This document shows, piece after piece, positions 1 through 12,107 of a DNA stretch of 64,000 nt. The stretch covers positions 97,700,806 through 97,764,805 of the forward strand of contig CM069434.1 in assembly GCA_035610365.1 (NCBI GenBank). The letters are read 5' to 3'. The notes beneath the pieces were generated by a model, which saw nothing but the letters and a program-made list of their open reading frames with translations, was not told where the DNA came from and did no database searches. How positions within the stretch are numbered: the first letter of the stretch is position 1; each line of letters starts with the position of its first letter. Source of the stretch: Aquatica leii (taxonomy: Eukaryota > Arthropoda > Insecta > Coleoptera > Lampyridae). Made by a program: the position numbers and the translations under genes.

Positions 1-660
1 AGCACCGCTTATTTACCTTATTGTATGGGTTCAACAGGCAAAATAAACAGGGTGCTAAAGAAACATAATATTAAAAGTGTTTTACGACTAAGGATACCCT
101 GAACACCTGGTTTACATTTGCTAAAGACAAACAAGGGGCTCTAAAACATGCCGGAGTTTACAAAATTCCTTGTTTCTGTGGATCAAGTTATATAGGATAA
201 ACGGGACGCTCTATTGAAGTTAGAGTAAAAGAACATATGGCTGACTGCAAACACCGCAGAGTTACTAAGTCAGCAGTTGCAGAACACGTAAGGAACCAAG
301 GACACACGCTGAACTTCGACCAAACTAAAGTGTTGGCTAGAACTCCTTTTTACCTTTCCAGACTAATCCGCGAAGCCGTGGAAATAGTAAAACATCCATT
401 TAATATGAAGAAGACGGTTTAAGACTAAGCAAATCTTGGCTACCAGTATTATATCATCTAAAACAAAGATCAACCTTCTTGGAAAGGACACAAACACTTA
501 CTCTAAGTAATAACGATGTCAATCAAGCGGTAACGGAAAGATAAGATCCGTTAATCACGCTAATCGCTATTGGTATAAATATTGTCATTTACACTTTTTC
601 TTTCAGTGACATTTACTACTCTGAAGATGCAAGCTGCAATGTCTTGCAAAACGTCAGTTA
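1..660 (+). mobile_element. Penelope-like retroelement, 3' remnant with GIY-YIG endonuclease
   Basis: The first 150 bases encode, in a shifted frame, the linker typical of Penelope-like elements (RVLKKHNIKSVLR). From 153 to 422 follows a GIY-YIG endonuclease domain: GVYKIPC, then SSYIG, then a TGRS..R..EH segment, a SAVAEH motif and a C-terminal RLIREAVEI..HP. In Penelope elements this domain nicks DNA for target-primed reverse transcription. There is an in-frame stop at about 195-197 and at least one frameshift before 150, so it is dead. The reverse transcriptase itself would lie left of the window. Bases 600-650 (CTGAAGATGCAAGC followed by AAACGTC) resemble the GAAGATG...CGAAACGT signature common near Penelope termini. 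The family call is secure; the right end is approximate. Confidence 0.8.
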
Positions 661-1688
661 GTTTGGGTTCACGAACGACAATACTGCAAAGGCCAAGTTC
701 TACTTCTTGTTTTGGCTGTCAAGAAGAGACTAGGACCAAGCCTAAGTCTGGGTGTTTAACTACGACGCGGTCTAAGCCGAAAGTCGCTTATAATCATAAC
801 AACCGCGAAAGCTTAAGATTTTTTGTTTAAGTGCAAAAATACTACTAAAATTGGCGATCAAATGTAATCAGCGAAAGCAAAATTCTCAAGAAATTTGAAA
901 AAGCTGAAGTTACGTACTTAATACTTAATAATAATGTGTTTGACTATTTGTTTTCTTTTTTTATTCTCTCTACTCTCTACCGGCTATGAATCGTTAGATC
1001 CGTTTTACTGCAGCCACAACTCCGATGAAGATCCGACCTTTCATTCAGAAAAGCTGCGCTTAAAACTAACTTTAGTAAATAATCTACTGTTAAATTTTTT
1101 TTCTTTAAAAGCAAACAATGTTGCAGATAAAATAGCCCTTTCTAAGTGGATACACCAACCAATTAAGCATTATTACTAAAGAACGGAAAAGTGCATTTTA
1201 AATTTTTTCTTGTTTTTTGGACAAAGTGCATTTTTGTAAAATTACTACTCCAAGCTAAAAACACATTCCTCATACCTAAAAAGAGAATTAAGGTAGTTCT
1301 CTCACGTCGCTCATTTAGTTTATAGCTTTGTTCTCACGGTTTGTAAAAATTTCCAATATTTTTTCTCTTATAGTAGCTAATGCTAAAACAAGTCTAGTGT
1401 CGTTTTTTTTTTATTTTTTTTTAAATTAAAGCTTGATTAATTGGCCAAAACATAACTAACTTTATCTGTGTCGTGCAGCAGTTATAGATTTAAAAAATTG
1501 TTTTTTACTACCTACAAATTTGCTAACGACAGAGCTGTTTACATTTAAAATCAGCATTTTGATGTCGTCCACTACTGGCTTCATAAGTAGATGCTTTTTT
1601 AGACTTATAACTCTTTGTTTCCGCCAAATGTACAAGAATTTATAAACTTGTTACTTGAATTAAGAAGTGAAATGATGCCGCAAAAAAC
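661..1688. other. No gene recognised
   Basis: AT-rich sequence with short ORFs only (for example 934-1179 on the plus strand) that show no recognisable motif. It may be part of the degraded tyrosine-recombinase element that follows, but nothing in the sequence proves that. Confidence 0.5.
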
Positions 1689-2056
1689 AAATATTTGTTT
1701 ATTTGCAACTCTGATGCAGTTAGTAAAAATCAAAGTGCCCAATTTGCCAAATTCATGGGCCACACAGTAAAAACTTACCATAAATTTTACGAAATAAGTT
1801 ATAAAAAGCGTACTAAACAGTTAAGGTTGCAACATTGTTAACGTTATTTGACAAAGGGGACCAAATTGAATACAAAAACAAGGCATTAACTGTCATTAAT
1901 ATTAATTTTGATGAAGAGGGCATTCTACCGAACTCACCACCGGCACCCGTACAAAAAAACAAACCTTCGACTACAAAAGACTGTGCAGGAGAAAAAAGTT
2001 GCAGTTTATCAAGTTCTAAAAATGTTGCAAAAATAGAAAAGAAGCAGAATAGTTAG
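1689..2056 (+). pseudogene. Tyrosine-recombinase-like (Crypton-type) C-terminal fragment
   Basis: Bases 1689-1841 encode a peptide containing AKFMGHTVKTYHKFYE. It matches the end of the tyrosine recombinase fold: the GH of the second histidine box followed about ten residues later by the nucleophilic tyrosine region. Such recombinases are encoded by Crypton-like DNA transposons and related domesticated genes common in insects. The frame closes at 1839-1841. A continuation in another frame (1835-2056, with LFDKGDQIEYKNKAL and a Ser/Lys-rich tail) fits the usual post-catalytic segment, so one frameshift separates the two halves. The N-terminal part is not recognisable upstream. The motif is clear but short, hence moderate confidence; an alternative is a related phage-integrase-like protein of unknown role. 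Confidence 0.55.
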
Positions 2057-2371
2057 AAGAACAGAGTAACAGAAAAAATTGGTGTCGTCAGTTTAAACAG
2101 CATAGTAAAAAGAAGTAAGCTCTAAAAATGCTTGGGTGTGTGAGCCTATAAATCAACAGAAAGTGAAGACTTTTGTTTATAATATATACACAACAGCAGA
2201 AAAATAAAAATACGTAGTCATTTTGACATAATGTCATTATTTTGTTATTTGTATTGTATTGTTTTCATTTTATTACTTTTATAATCTTTGTTAAATAAAC
2301 TTTATGACTGCGTGTTATTTATTTAATTGTAACTAAACAGCTACCTAAAAACAATTTTTTTTTATAATAAT
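2057..2371. other. No gene recognised
   Basis: AT-rich spacer between the recombinase fragment and the Harbinger element; no motif seen. Confidence 0.5.
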
Positions 2372-3650
2372 CAGGCCTATTATGTATCACAAACTTTATT
2401 TTAAAGGTGGCCGTTATGAGATAACATAAGGGTTTTCGGCAAACCGGTATTACGTATCGTTTTCACAAATCGTTATTTTAACATGAACTTTAAAATAATG
2501 GTTTTCATAACCATTAAAGTTTAAAATATAACAAGAGCTTTGATAGGTGACGTTAAGATAGTGGTTAGAAGAAAAATGGTTTACAACAGATTAATTAATG
2601 TTTTTATTCTAAATCAATTAGAAAATGCGAATTGTAAGTATTTGTTTATGTATAATTTATTATAAAAATGTTTATACAATTACTTTTATTTTTATTAAAA
2701 TAAACTTGTACAGGCGATAGTGGCTATCCATTACAACCGTGGCTGTTAACTCCGGTAGAAAATGCAGAAGTGAACTCTCCACATTAAAGCAAGAAACTAC
2801 ATTGAAAGGTGCTTTGGTGTAATAAAAAGTAGATTTAGATGCATTTTATAACATAGAACACTCAATTACAATCCTGTAAAAGCTGCAAAAATTGTTTATT
2901 CTTGTGTGATTTTGCACAACATGGCAGTAGAAAGTAAGATACCACAAGAAATACTGCAAGAATTTGAAGAAGAAGAAACACCGCAAAGAGATCAGATTGT
3001 AGAACATCAGAACAGAGATGTTATAGGAGGTAACTGTTGCAGTGTGTTACAATTATCAATTATTTGTTTTTATTTACAGATGAGAACTAGTTAGCTGAAG
3101 GAAGAAGAATTCGCAGTTTTCGTTAATTTTATTGTAAGTTAGCTAGTAGATCTTTGTAAATATTTATTTTGAAATTATCAAGTTACATTTTTCTTAATAA
3201 AAATATCCTAATAGATTATTTATATTTATTTATATGTTTAATTTATAAAATTACTAATTACAAAAAACAAAAAAGCTAAAAATCATCTAAATTGCCAAAT
3301 ACTGAAAACGCGTGGTTTTTTTTTTGCTTTTTTGACATTTTTTGACGTTTTGTTGAAATAAAACTAAAATCACGGAAAGTATAAACAACATAAATCATGT
3401 TTTTGTTTTGAAATATTGCTATCTTTTTCCGACAAACATGAGTTGCATAACATTTTTCTTGCTTTAAAACTGCTCAAAACTTACTATCCTGTTAAGCATT
3501 AAAAATAACGTTTACTTTCGAGCGTTGTTTTAAAGGTTGCTACGTAATACCATTTTAGTAATAGACGCTAGGAAATCAGTTATTTTGAAACTTTATTTTA
3601 ACATAAAGGTTAACCCTTATTTTTAAAGGTTGTGATACATAATAGACCTG
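2372..3650 (+). mobile_element. Internally deleted PIF/Harbinger transposon with both TIRs
   Basis: The left end reads CAGGCCTATTATGTATCACA and the right end, reverse-complemented, CAGGTCTATTATGTATCACA: a 20-bp inverted repeat with one mismatch. Both outer flanks read AAT (2369-2371 and 3651-3653), consistent with a 3-bp target duplication. Each end also carries further similarity (blocks of the type CTTTATTTTAAAGG and aaccctta) inside the TIR. The interior holds only the C-terminal third of a Harbinger transposase, so the element is a 1.28-kb deletion derivative that could only have moved in trans. Confidence 0.8.
2589..3094 (+). pseudogene. HARBI1-like transposase, C-terminal fragment
   Basis: This is the DDE nuclease end of a PIF/Harbinger transposase. 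A first stretch (about 2589-2631) ends in QLENAN and a GTAAGT donor at 2632. A CAG acceptor ends at 2712, and the next exon begins with the catalytic block CGDSGYPLQPWLLTP. It continues with the ARNYIERCFGVIKSRF block (third catalytic acidic residue in YIERCFG) and VILHNMAVESKIP, then an acidic tail to 3094. There is a frameshift or stop around 2780-2790 and another near 2850. The whole N-terminal part, including the first catalytic Asp, is absent although the element's TIR lies only about 200 bp upstream. Confidence 0.8.
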
Positions 3651-4468
3651 AATATTTCTACAAAATATAATGAATTTAAATATAAGATTAGAGGCTTCCA
3701 TGGCCGAAGTAAAATGAAAACGTTTTTTTGGGTTTAAACCGTTTTAAAGTAGAAACCGAAGTTGCCAACGTTTCGTTCAAAGTCCAAAAACAGTGTCCCA
3801 GATCTAACAATTAATTAATTAATTATTTATTTTTGCATAAAGATTTTATTCTGTAGATAATAGCATTTTTTCATTTAAACTTTTTTATTTTTTTCTAGGT
3901 GTCACAGTAAACTTGTTTGTAAAATTAAATGGTTTATCCTCTCGTAAATTTGATCTGGAGATATACTGTATATATGTTTTATATTAGTTCATATCAATAT
4001 CATACTTACCTTACTAATCTGTAATATAAGCAAATTAAACAAAAATTGACTGGGAGAAAATACGAGGTATGTAGGTACGACTAAATCCAGAAAAGTAATT
4101 ATATCCATATACGTCATGTACATATATCTTTGTATCGTTTTTGCCTCTAGCGGTGTTGTCAATATGATGAGGCAAATACGTACTATTAGCATAAGGAGGT
4201 GGTTTGGAACTAAACACATCATGAATATACAACAGCAGCGCCCCTAGTGAATAAGTAGTAGAACTATATTGTATTTTTGTATGGATATTTAGATCGTTTT
4301 TACCTCCGGCAAAAAAATCGTCAAACGACAGAGAGTGTCTCAAGAAACATAATACAGATGAAAAATAAGAAAAACGCCTTCGGCTCCGAAAACGGAGGCA
4401 AACACGTAAAAACGGAGGCGAAATCGATCTTTTCATATAACATTCGGAGGTGTATGAGTACTAAATGC

Positions 4469-4503
<35 letters not shown>
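3651..4503. other. No gene recognised; (TA)n microsatellite at its right end
   Basis: Non-coding. A TA dinucleotide run occupies about 4468-4494. Around 4290-4430 a GATCG-TTTTT-ACCTCCG segment and two ACGGAGGC segments in opposite orientation could pair weakly. The overlapping ORFs here are in low-complexity sequence and show no domain. Confidence 0.5.
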
Positions 4504-4504
<1 letters not shown>

Positions 4505-4752
4505 TGCCGAAGTTAAAATCTACGAGACAGTTAAATAGGCAACTTTGTGTTGTAACACGTGCTTCAAATTTATTATTAAATGATCCTGTTAAAGAAAGTT
4601 CTTATAACATTAATTATGATGGTAAGTTTTTGCATTGTAATAAGTCACAAAGGTTTCACTTACAAAGTCATATAAAAATAAATTGTGGTGAAGATAATTC
4701 AAACAAGATTAGAAATGTTTTCCCAGTTGTAGAACAAATAGATCGTTATTAA
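4504..4752 (+). CDS. Unrecognised 82-residue ORF upstream of the DUF4806 gene
   Basis: The ORF starts with ATG at 4504 just after the TA repeat and ends at 4752, 62 bp before the DUF4806 start codon. The product is basic at the N-terminus (MPKLKSTRQLNRQL), then has a polar stretch with two cysteines (HCNKS and INCGED). I do not recognise a family. The start vaguely resembles short N-terminal basic segments of TE-encoded ORF1 proteins found beside such genes, but that is a guess. It could also be a chance ORF or part of a 5' untranslated exon. Confidence 0.25.
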
Positions 4753-4814
4753 ACAAAAGTTGAGAATTAAATTGGAAAATGATGATATTTCTAATACATA
4801 ATTTTTTTTCTGAG

Positions 4815-6392
4815 ATGAGTTGGATTGTTGCACATTTTCAAAAGGACAACACTGTGGAAGTTGTTCCAAAAGCCTGGACACGTACATCAGATGGCAAAGG
4901 CGTGGAATGTTTTTGGCCTTCGTACCAAAATAAAATTAACATTATAGAAGCAGTTCGAACTACAGCATCGCCTCAATGTGATTGGAAGATTTACAGCATA
5001 AACATTTTAGGAGCATACGGTAACTATTTATGCTTCTTTACATTATTTCATATTATGATACATTACTTAATGTTAGACAACTATGGGAAAGCTCAAAGCA
5101 AATGTAATAAAACCAAGGACACAGATGATTTGAACAGTTCGGCAAGTGCTGGCGATGACTTTGGTAAGGGGTTTCGTGAACCGGAAAAAAAGAGAAACAA
5201 GGAATACCTTTATGATGAGGAAGAGGATGCTTATCTAGATGATCTGCCAAGCTTACCACATACTCTGGTTAACATAGATAATTCAAATACTGTGTATGTA
5301 TATATTTCCATTATTTTGAATTTAGTTACTACAGTTAAACATTTTAGGCAGAACGTTAAGTTAAACCAGAAGAAGTGTCGTGTAAATGCGGAATCTACTA
5401 ATACATCATTCGCACTTCCTGCATCAGGTTAGAATTTTTTAATTAATCATACTAGTTAATTTGCAATGCCATAAAAAAATTGATTTTGTTCTTAAGCAAA
5501 TAAAACTGATAACATCTTTATCAGTAGTTCAGAAGTAGTATCTTTTGTGTTGTAATTCTAAACATATTTTCCTTTTTTATCTTCACTAATACAATTGTTT
5601 TTGTAGAATTACAAGAGTTCATTAATGATTTTAGGCAATGGATGGTAAAAAGTACGGGTGAGTTACACATTTTTCTGTAGCTTTTACATTTGACTGCTTT
5701 TTTTATAGAATTCTATAAACAACATACCAGAGAACTTCATCTAATAAAATTAATAGTAAAAGAAAATAGAGAAACACTAGAATTTTTAATGAAAAGCGGA
5801 ACAAAGCAAGGAAACTTGCACAACCCACCAGAGGAAAATGGCATAATAAAACTGATAACCCCGTTACTACCTTTAAAAACTGAGGAAGATGTAAAAAATT
5901 TAGAATCAATAATCGACGAGAACGATTTGAACATGCAAATTTTAGTATGTTTTTCTTAATTTCTATGGTGTAGAAAGTAATACTTAGTGTATCTATATTA
6001 ACAGATACTGTAATATATTATATATTTTTATTGTGAACTCTTTGTAGGTCAAGGATTTGTCATTACTGGGAGGGTCTACTACAAAAGAACTTGTAAGGAG
6101 CATAATGTATCATACATTTAGTAATAATGTAGGAGCATTGTACAGTTACGAAGGACAAAAGGGAAAAAAAGTTTTTAAAACGCTGTTGTTACAGACTACG
6201 ATTCTAAGTAAGTTAACTATTCAACATCTGTGTTTTGTTATAAATAATTGTGTTCCATTAGAAGCAGTTTGTCGTCAATTTAATGAAGCTACAGATTTGG
6301 AAATAGTAAATGGCATTAAATCATGGTTAGTGGCAGCAAAGTTTAGAGGAAAAAAATGGAAACTTTTGCAATCTATATTATTTTTTACATAA
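4815..6392 (+). CDS. DUF4806-family protein, seven exons, intact (359 aa)
   Basis: Seven exons fit together in frame: 4815-5019, 5077-5293, 5348-5427, 5607-5657, 5709-5944, 6048-6207 and 6262-6392, totalling 1,080 coding bases with every junction phase matching. The N-terminus (MSWIVAHFQKDNTVEVVPKAW, split by a WP and a WK motif) is the usual lead-in of this insect family. A linker rich in Asp, Glu and Lys follows. Exons 5-7 encode the DUF4806 domain: LKTEEDVKNLE, then LSLLGGSTTKELVRSIM, then GALYSYEGQKGKK, and a last exon with KAVCRQFNEATD and IVNGIKSWL. The function of the domain is unknown. The family is repeated in many insect genomes and often behaves like a TE-associated or TE-captured gene. 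AATAAA lies 37 bp after the stop. Intron 2 (5294-5347, 54 bp) has no stop and a length divisible by three, so retention would keep the frame. Confidence 0.82.
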
Positions 6393-6428
6393 AAATTTCA
6401 GTTGTTTCAGTGTCAGCTTTTTAAGAAA

Positions 6429-6434
6429 AATAAA
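6429..6434 (+). promoter_or_regulatory. Polyadenylation signal of the DUF4806 gene
   Basis: AATAAA, 37 bp downstream of the stop codon of the preceding gene. Confidence 0.5.
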
Positions 6435-6779
6435 TTGTTTTTGACTAATTGGGAGTCAATTTTCATTATACGCCTTTTCAAGTTGATTTATTAGAACATT
6501 TTGTATCGATGTCCGCCATAACTCGATTGTTAGACATTTTCTTAAAGAGTTCTATAATATTGTGTGTGTGAAAATATTTGTCTTTTAAAGTAACGTGTTT
6601 CGCAAAAGAATAAGAACTGGGTGTTGGTTATAACGATAGATCGAGATGCATATCGATCATAGAACCATGTGACTAAATGAGCAATCGTTGATTATGGTTC
6701 TAGGAGCGACGTCCATTTCTCGCGTTACTGTCAACGCCAATTCCAAGACTTTTGTGGGATACATACGTTATTTATTTAT

Positions 6780-7145
6780 TAAACAATAATCTGCGGGACA
6801 TTTATATATTTTAAAAATATTTTATTAACATTATTTTTGGTATATCGAATGTTTTAGAAACATTTTAATAATTTCAAGAAAATGTTCTTGAAATATTAAT
6901 TAAACATCAATTTACGGACATGTATATATTTTAAAAATGTTTTATTGACATTTTTTGGATATATTGAATGTTTTAGAAACATTTTAATATTTTCAAAAAA
7001 ATGTTTTTGGAATATTTATTTAACATCAATATGCGGGACATGCACATATTTTAAAAATGTTTTATCAATATTTTCTTGTCGATATTGAATGTTATAGAAA
7101 CATTATAATATTTTAAGGAAAATATTATCTTAACATTTTAAAAAT
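6780..7145. repeat. Three-unit tandem repeat, period about 120 bp
   Basis: Units start with TGCGGGACAT at 6791, its variant TTACGGACAT at 6912, and TGCGGGACAT at 7032, spacing 121 and 120 bp. Each unit contains TATTTTAAAAATRTTTTAT, then GAATGTTWTAGAAACATT, then a run of AAAATGTT/AAATATT. Substitutions are scattered and the third unit is cut short. The units hold an internal palindrome-like ATGTT...AACAT pattern. No ORF spans them. Confidence 0.85.
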
Positions 7146-7955
7146 GTGTTTATGCTGTGTGGGATGCAACCCGTGGAAACTTGAATTCTACTATGACATC
7201 TATATTTTGTATGACGAATATTATATAAATCTTTGTAAACTCTACAGTAGGTTTTTAATATATTTTCTAAAAACGTTTTCAGAATTTTTAAGGCGTTTGA
7301 AAGAAAACTTCTACAGTTCTATAAGTACACTTTGGGAGGTATATGAAAGAACTAAAACTTCTTTGTGAGAAGTCTTGTAGAGCGGACAATGTACTGTTTT
7401 TAAGATATTGAAAATTAAAATAAAACTATTACGATTACGAAACTTCTTAAATAAAAAGATGCTTCTACAAATCTTTTTTAAAAACCATATTTCTATGTGG
7501 ATAGGCTACCTCACGGCTCTAATATTTAATTTTAAGAGCAAAAGGAAGCCAGTATAATCATCTTTAAGCGTGACCTTCAGAGCGATCGTACACTATTTGT
7601 TTAGAGTAATCAATTTAAAAATGTTTTACCCAGAGCAATGCAACAAAAACGTATTATATATTTGCATTATTTATAGTTATATTACTTAATAGAATTGTCG
7701 TTGGCAAAGCTATAAAAACACGTAAACATTACTATACACGTTATAAATTTGGTGTCATTATAATTAATGTTGTCCACGCACATAGTTTTTTTTTATTAAC
7801 AAACTACTGTAATTTAACACTGAAATCATTTATTTATGCATCACCCGGTACAATATATCTGAATATTAGTTTTGCATACAATGGTACGTGAGACACGTGT
7901 ATATACTACCAACAATTTGTACGAAACTTTTCGTAGGTGCCAACTTAACGGATTG
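7146..7955. other. Non-coding; upstream region of RpS6
   Basis: A 74-residue ORF (7144-7368) begins at the end of the tandem repeat, but I see no domain in it. The rest is AT-rich and should contain the RpS6 promoter; no TATA box at a convincing distance was identified. Confidence 0.4.
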
Positions 7956-7959
7956 GTTT

Positions 7960-7966
7960 CTTTTTC
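7960..7966 (+). promoter_or_regulatory. Likely TOP tract at the RpS6 transcription start
   Basis: CTTTTTC lies 37 bp upstream of the RpS6 start codon, followed by CGCG. Ribosomal protein mRNAs of animals begin with a C followed by a pyrimidine run (5' TOP), which couples their translation to TOR signalling. The position and composition fit; the actual start site is inferred. Confidence 0.5.
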
Positions 7967-8002
7967 GCGTTTGCTTCACTGTTGCTGTTACGTGCGGTAA
8001 TT

Positions 8003-9254
<1,252 letters not shown>

Positions 9255-9315
9255 TTTTTTACATATATCCATATTCGGGGCTTTTTTTAAATAGATTATA
9301 TTGTACGTATAATAC

Positions 9316-9321
9316 AATAAA
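9316..9321 (+). promoter_or_regulatory. Polyadenylation signal of RpS6
   Basis: AATAAA 61 bp after the RpS6 stop codon. Confidence 0.6.
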
Positions 9322-10425
9322 ATGATTGCTCCGTGTAGATTGTTTGTATTTTTTTGTATTTCTCCAATGCAAGATCTAGAGCTAATATGTTGTTTATGTA
9401 GCATATTGGTGTAGTACTCTTGCTATAGTAATTAATGGAATATTTATTTAAATGCGTATTTTATATGCTCTTTATGTTTCCATTAGACATTGCAGCTTTG
9501 GAGAATTTGACTTCAGGTAATTTATTTCTACTTAATTACTACTTGAACATTAATTAAATGATGATAATTGTTATTATTAGTCTTCTTTTCCCGTCTGAAA
9601 TACGATTGTTGATAATAAAGATTCTGAATAGTTTAGAATTAGATTAAGAAATTCTTTTTTTGAGTTTTTCTACATTTAATTTTTTTGTTTCAGGTAATAT
9701 GTATGATAGTAATCTACAATAAACTCATTTATTTTTTTTTCTTGTTTTAATTATATACAATAACTTAATTTAAGCACTTCAATTATAATAACTATTATAT
9801 ACAGCTAGAAAGCACAAGGTCCTCGCCTGTTCGCTACGGGCGAAGAAGAAACCCTTAATACTGAAACAGTTTAATGTCATAATCACTTTCATTTCATGAT
9901 TTTAGATCAATCGACTTTTTCGCTTGAGATCTAATACACGCCGGGATGACGCTTACGGAGATTCTTTCTAATGTAAAATCAGGCAAAATTATCTCCATTT
10001 TTTGATAAACTTTACAGCAAAACCAAATCTAATCGGGAAAAACACATGTCTGCTAAGTAACTGAAGTTCGCTAATTGCTTGACTTGGCCACAAAAGTGAT
10101 AGTTATTCTTACAAAAAATCACGAAAATACGACAAGAACACATTAAAATTCACATTGGTTTTCAATGTCTTCTGTTAAAATTATTAAATAAAAATAATCA
10201 AGCGACTTACATTTAACCTTTATTAACAAATCTGCATCAGCACTAAGACGAGCATTGCATTTTATGTCGGCAATATCACTTTGAAAGTACCCTTTATTTT
10301 CTCAAAACGCAACGTATAAATGCTGTCTCTCTTATCTTCCGCCTTTGTCGTGTAAGCTACAGCAGATTCTTTGGCTTCTATTTCACTGGAGATGTTGGCT
10401 TACGTTGACAGCGTGAATGTTTTCT
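9322..10425. other. No gene recognised; may include the 3' LTR of the neighbouring gypsy element
   Basis: Non-coding. The minus-strand gypsy element ends its integrase near 10426, so its 3' LTR would be expected in roughly 9800-10400. I could not match this stretch to any sequence beyond the gag end at 20713, so no LTR pair is claimed. Confidence 0.4.
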
Positions 10426-11665
10426 TTACGGACCAGAGTATGATTTGGGTTTGTAGAATAAAGAAACAATCGCCTCAAGGGAGTCAACCACCTCGGTCGC
10501 CTGAAACCGTTTATAACGCCTTGACAGTTTGGATCTGTCATGTGCTAGCACTTTTGTCCCGCGATACGGCCCGTCGTATTTGTTTGACAATGTATAACTT
10601 ACGTACTGTACTTTCATACGCTTTGCAACCCGTTGCATATTTGCGCACGCCGTTGCACGTTCCGCCTGTAGGCTTGCGCCCGTTGTCGCCTCCTTAGCAA
10701 TAGCATCATGATCGTCACCCTGTGTCACTACCTGAGGTGCAGAGATTACCGTCGGGCTAATTATCGTATCGCCATCTATAATGACAGTATCCGCCACCTC
10801 TGCGGCAGTCACCCTACCTGGGACACCCGCCAAAAATTCACCATTGTTCGCACCAGTGTTGCTTGCAAGCCCACCGTTGGCCAAATCGGTTATCATACCG
10901 TGACTATATGAGAGAACGTCAGATGAGCAGGAGAGAAATGCGTGCTCGCGTTGACTGCATTATTAAGGCCCCAGACCACATCGGGCAGCCCTTCGTCCCA
11001 CCGACCCTCTGTCTCTACGCTGGTCGCCAGAACCTGTATAATCGTGCGATTTGACGTGCCACTTGACCATTCGCTTGAGGTGTTGTGATAGCATTCAAGA
11101 CGTGACGCACGCCATGCGTCATCCAAAAATCGGCATACGCCTTATTAGTGAATGCCAGTTCTCTGCCGCTTATCACCCGCCGAGGATACCCAATCTCACT
11201 GAATACGTCCTTCAGCTTGTTAATCGCTTCAATTTACCTTAAAGTTCTGGTTGACTTGGCAACCACAAATTTCTTAAATCCGTCGATCACCACGAGGATG
11301 TACCAGTTTTCCCTTGCGCTTTTCACAAAGGGACCCAAATGTGTCGATATGCACCGTGTCGTAGGGTATCGGTCGCTGTTCTATTGGATGTAGGTAACCT
11401 TCACAACGCCCATAGTCACCTTTCGCAAATTCACACTTCAAGCACGATTTAACATATTTATTCACGAATCGCCTCATCCTAGGGAACTAAAAGATCTCCT
11501 GTAAGAGCGCCAAACACCGTTCATAACCTGGATGCCCGAAACCATCATAATGTTTCCGTAGCATACCAAACCGAGCCATCGCCGGCACGTACAACTTGTC
11601 GTAGTTCAGACTAGTTCAATATAAGCGTCGGCCCCTTAATTATCTTATAGTTTGCTTTGACTTCA
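10426..11665 (-). pseudogene. Ty3/gypsy integrase, fragmented
   Basis: From 11665 downward the pieces are: a segment with VKANYKIIKG, then KLYVPA and an H..GYERCLAL block ending in FVNKYVKSCLKCEFAKGDYG (the HHCC zinc-binding domain), then HPIEQRPIPYDTVHIDTFG (start of the catalytic core, first Asp), then TIIQVLATSVETEGRWDEGL and WGLNNAVNASTHFSPA (end of the core), and a C-terminal KYDGPYRGTKVLAHDR block. Frames change at least four times and in-frame stops occur, so it cannot be functional. A long N-terminal extension in the 10426-10896 ORF is unusual linker sequence. Confidence 0.8.
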
Positions 11666-11680
11666 GGAGGAGGAGGAGGA
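11665..11680 (-). repeat. (TCC)n tail of the non-LTR element
   Basis: Five AGG units on the plus strand, at the precise junction between the non-LTR 3' UTR and gypsy integrase coding sequence. Non-LTR elements often end in a short microsatellite or poly(A); here the minus-strand tail would be (TCC)5. Confidence 0.5.
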
Positions 11681-12107
11681 TGTGAACCCACCAAACCACC
11701 CGAACTTGCTTGGTACAACTTCGCCACAAATAGGATTAGGTAAGAGAAAGAAAATGTTTCATTTGAAGGACAAGTCTGATTTCACTCAGTTAGATGGGCT
11801 AGGTAACGGAACGTGCTTTAAGAGCTCGCGGCTCAGCGAAGCACCTGCGCTTCAGGTTATCCTCGTTTCTAAGGCATAAAACCAAGTAGGTGGGAAAAGG
11901 ACTTAGAAAATTGAGCAGGAACTAAAAGAGGCAGGTTAGTTAAGTAGTTACGGCAAAAAAGAAACTAAAAAAGTTATCCAAAATAAAATACTGAAATAAA
12001 TGACTATAAAATATAATACATGCACTTCGATCCTCAGTGAATTCACAACAAGCGAGAATCCAATGCACACGACGGGCACCTGTCGTCATCCAAAACGCTA
12101 ATGCGTT

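Noticed and set aside
582-830. 82-residue plus-strand ORF with a hydrophobic N-terminus
   Set aside because: It overlaps the terminal GAAGATG...AAACGTC signature of the Penelope relic; composition and position fit non-coding terminal sequence rather than a gene.
3989-4436. Overlapping minus-strand ORFs of 77 and 133 residues
   Set aside because: Low-complexity, no domain, no splice signals; they lie in AT-rich intergenic DNA.
5053-5934. Minus-strand ORFs within the DUF4806 gene
   Set aside because: Shadows of the plus-strand exons, whose phases and domain are clear.
6640-6705. Inverted repeat TAGAACCAT...ATGGTTCTA considered as a hairpin RNA
   Set aside because: The arms are only about nine bases with a loop of over 20; too weak to support an RNA gene.
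9790-10370. Possible 3' LTR of gypsy element 1
   Set aside because: No matching partner found beyond 20713 by eye, and no TG...CA pair with a duplication was seen.
10371-11393. Plus-strand ORFs over the gypsy integrase
   Set aside because: Opposite-strand shadows; the minus strand carries the integrase motifs.
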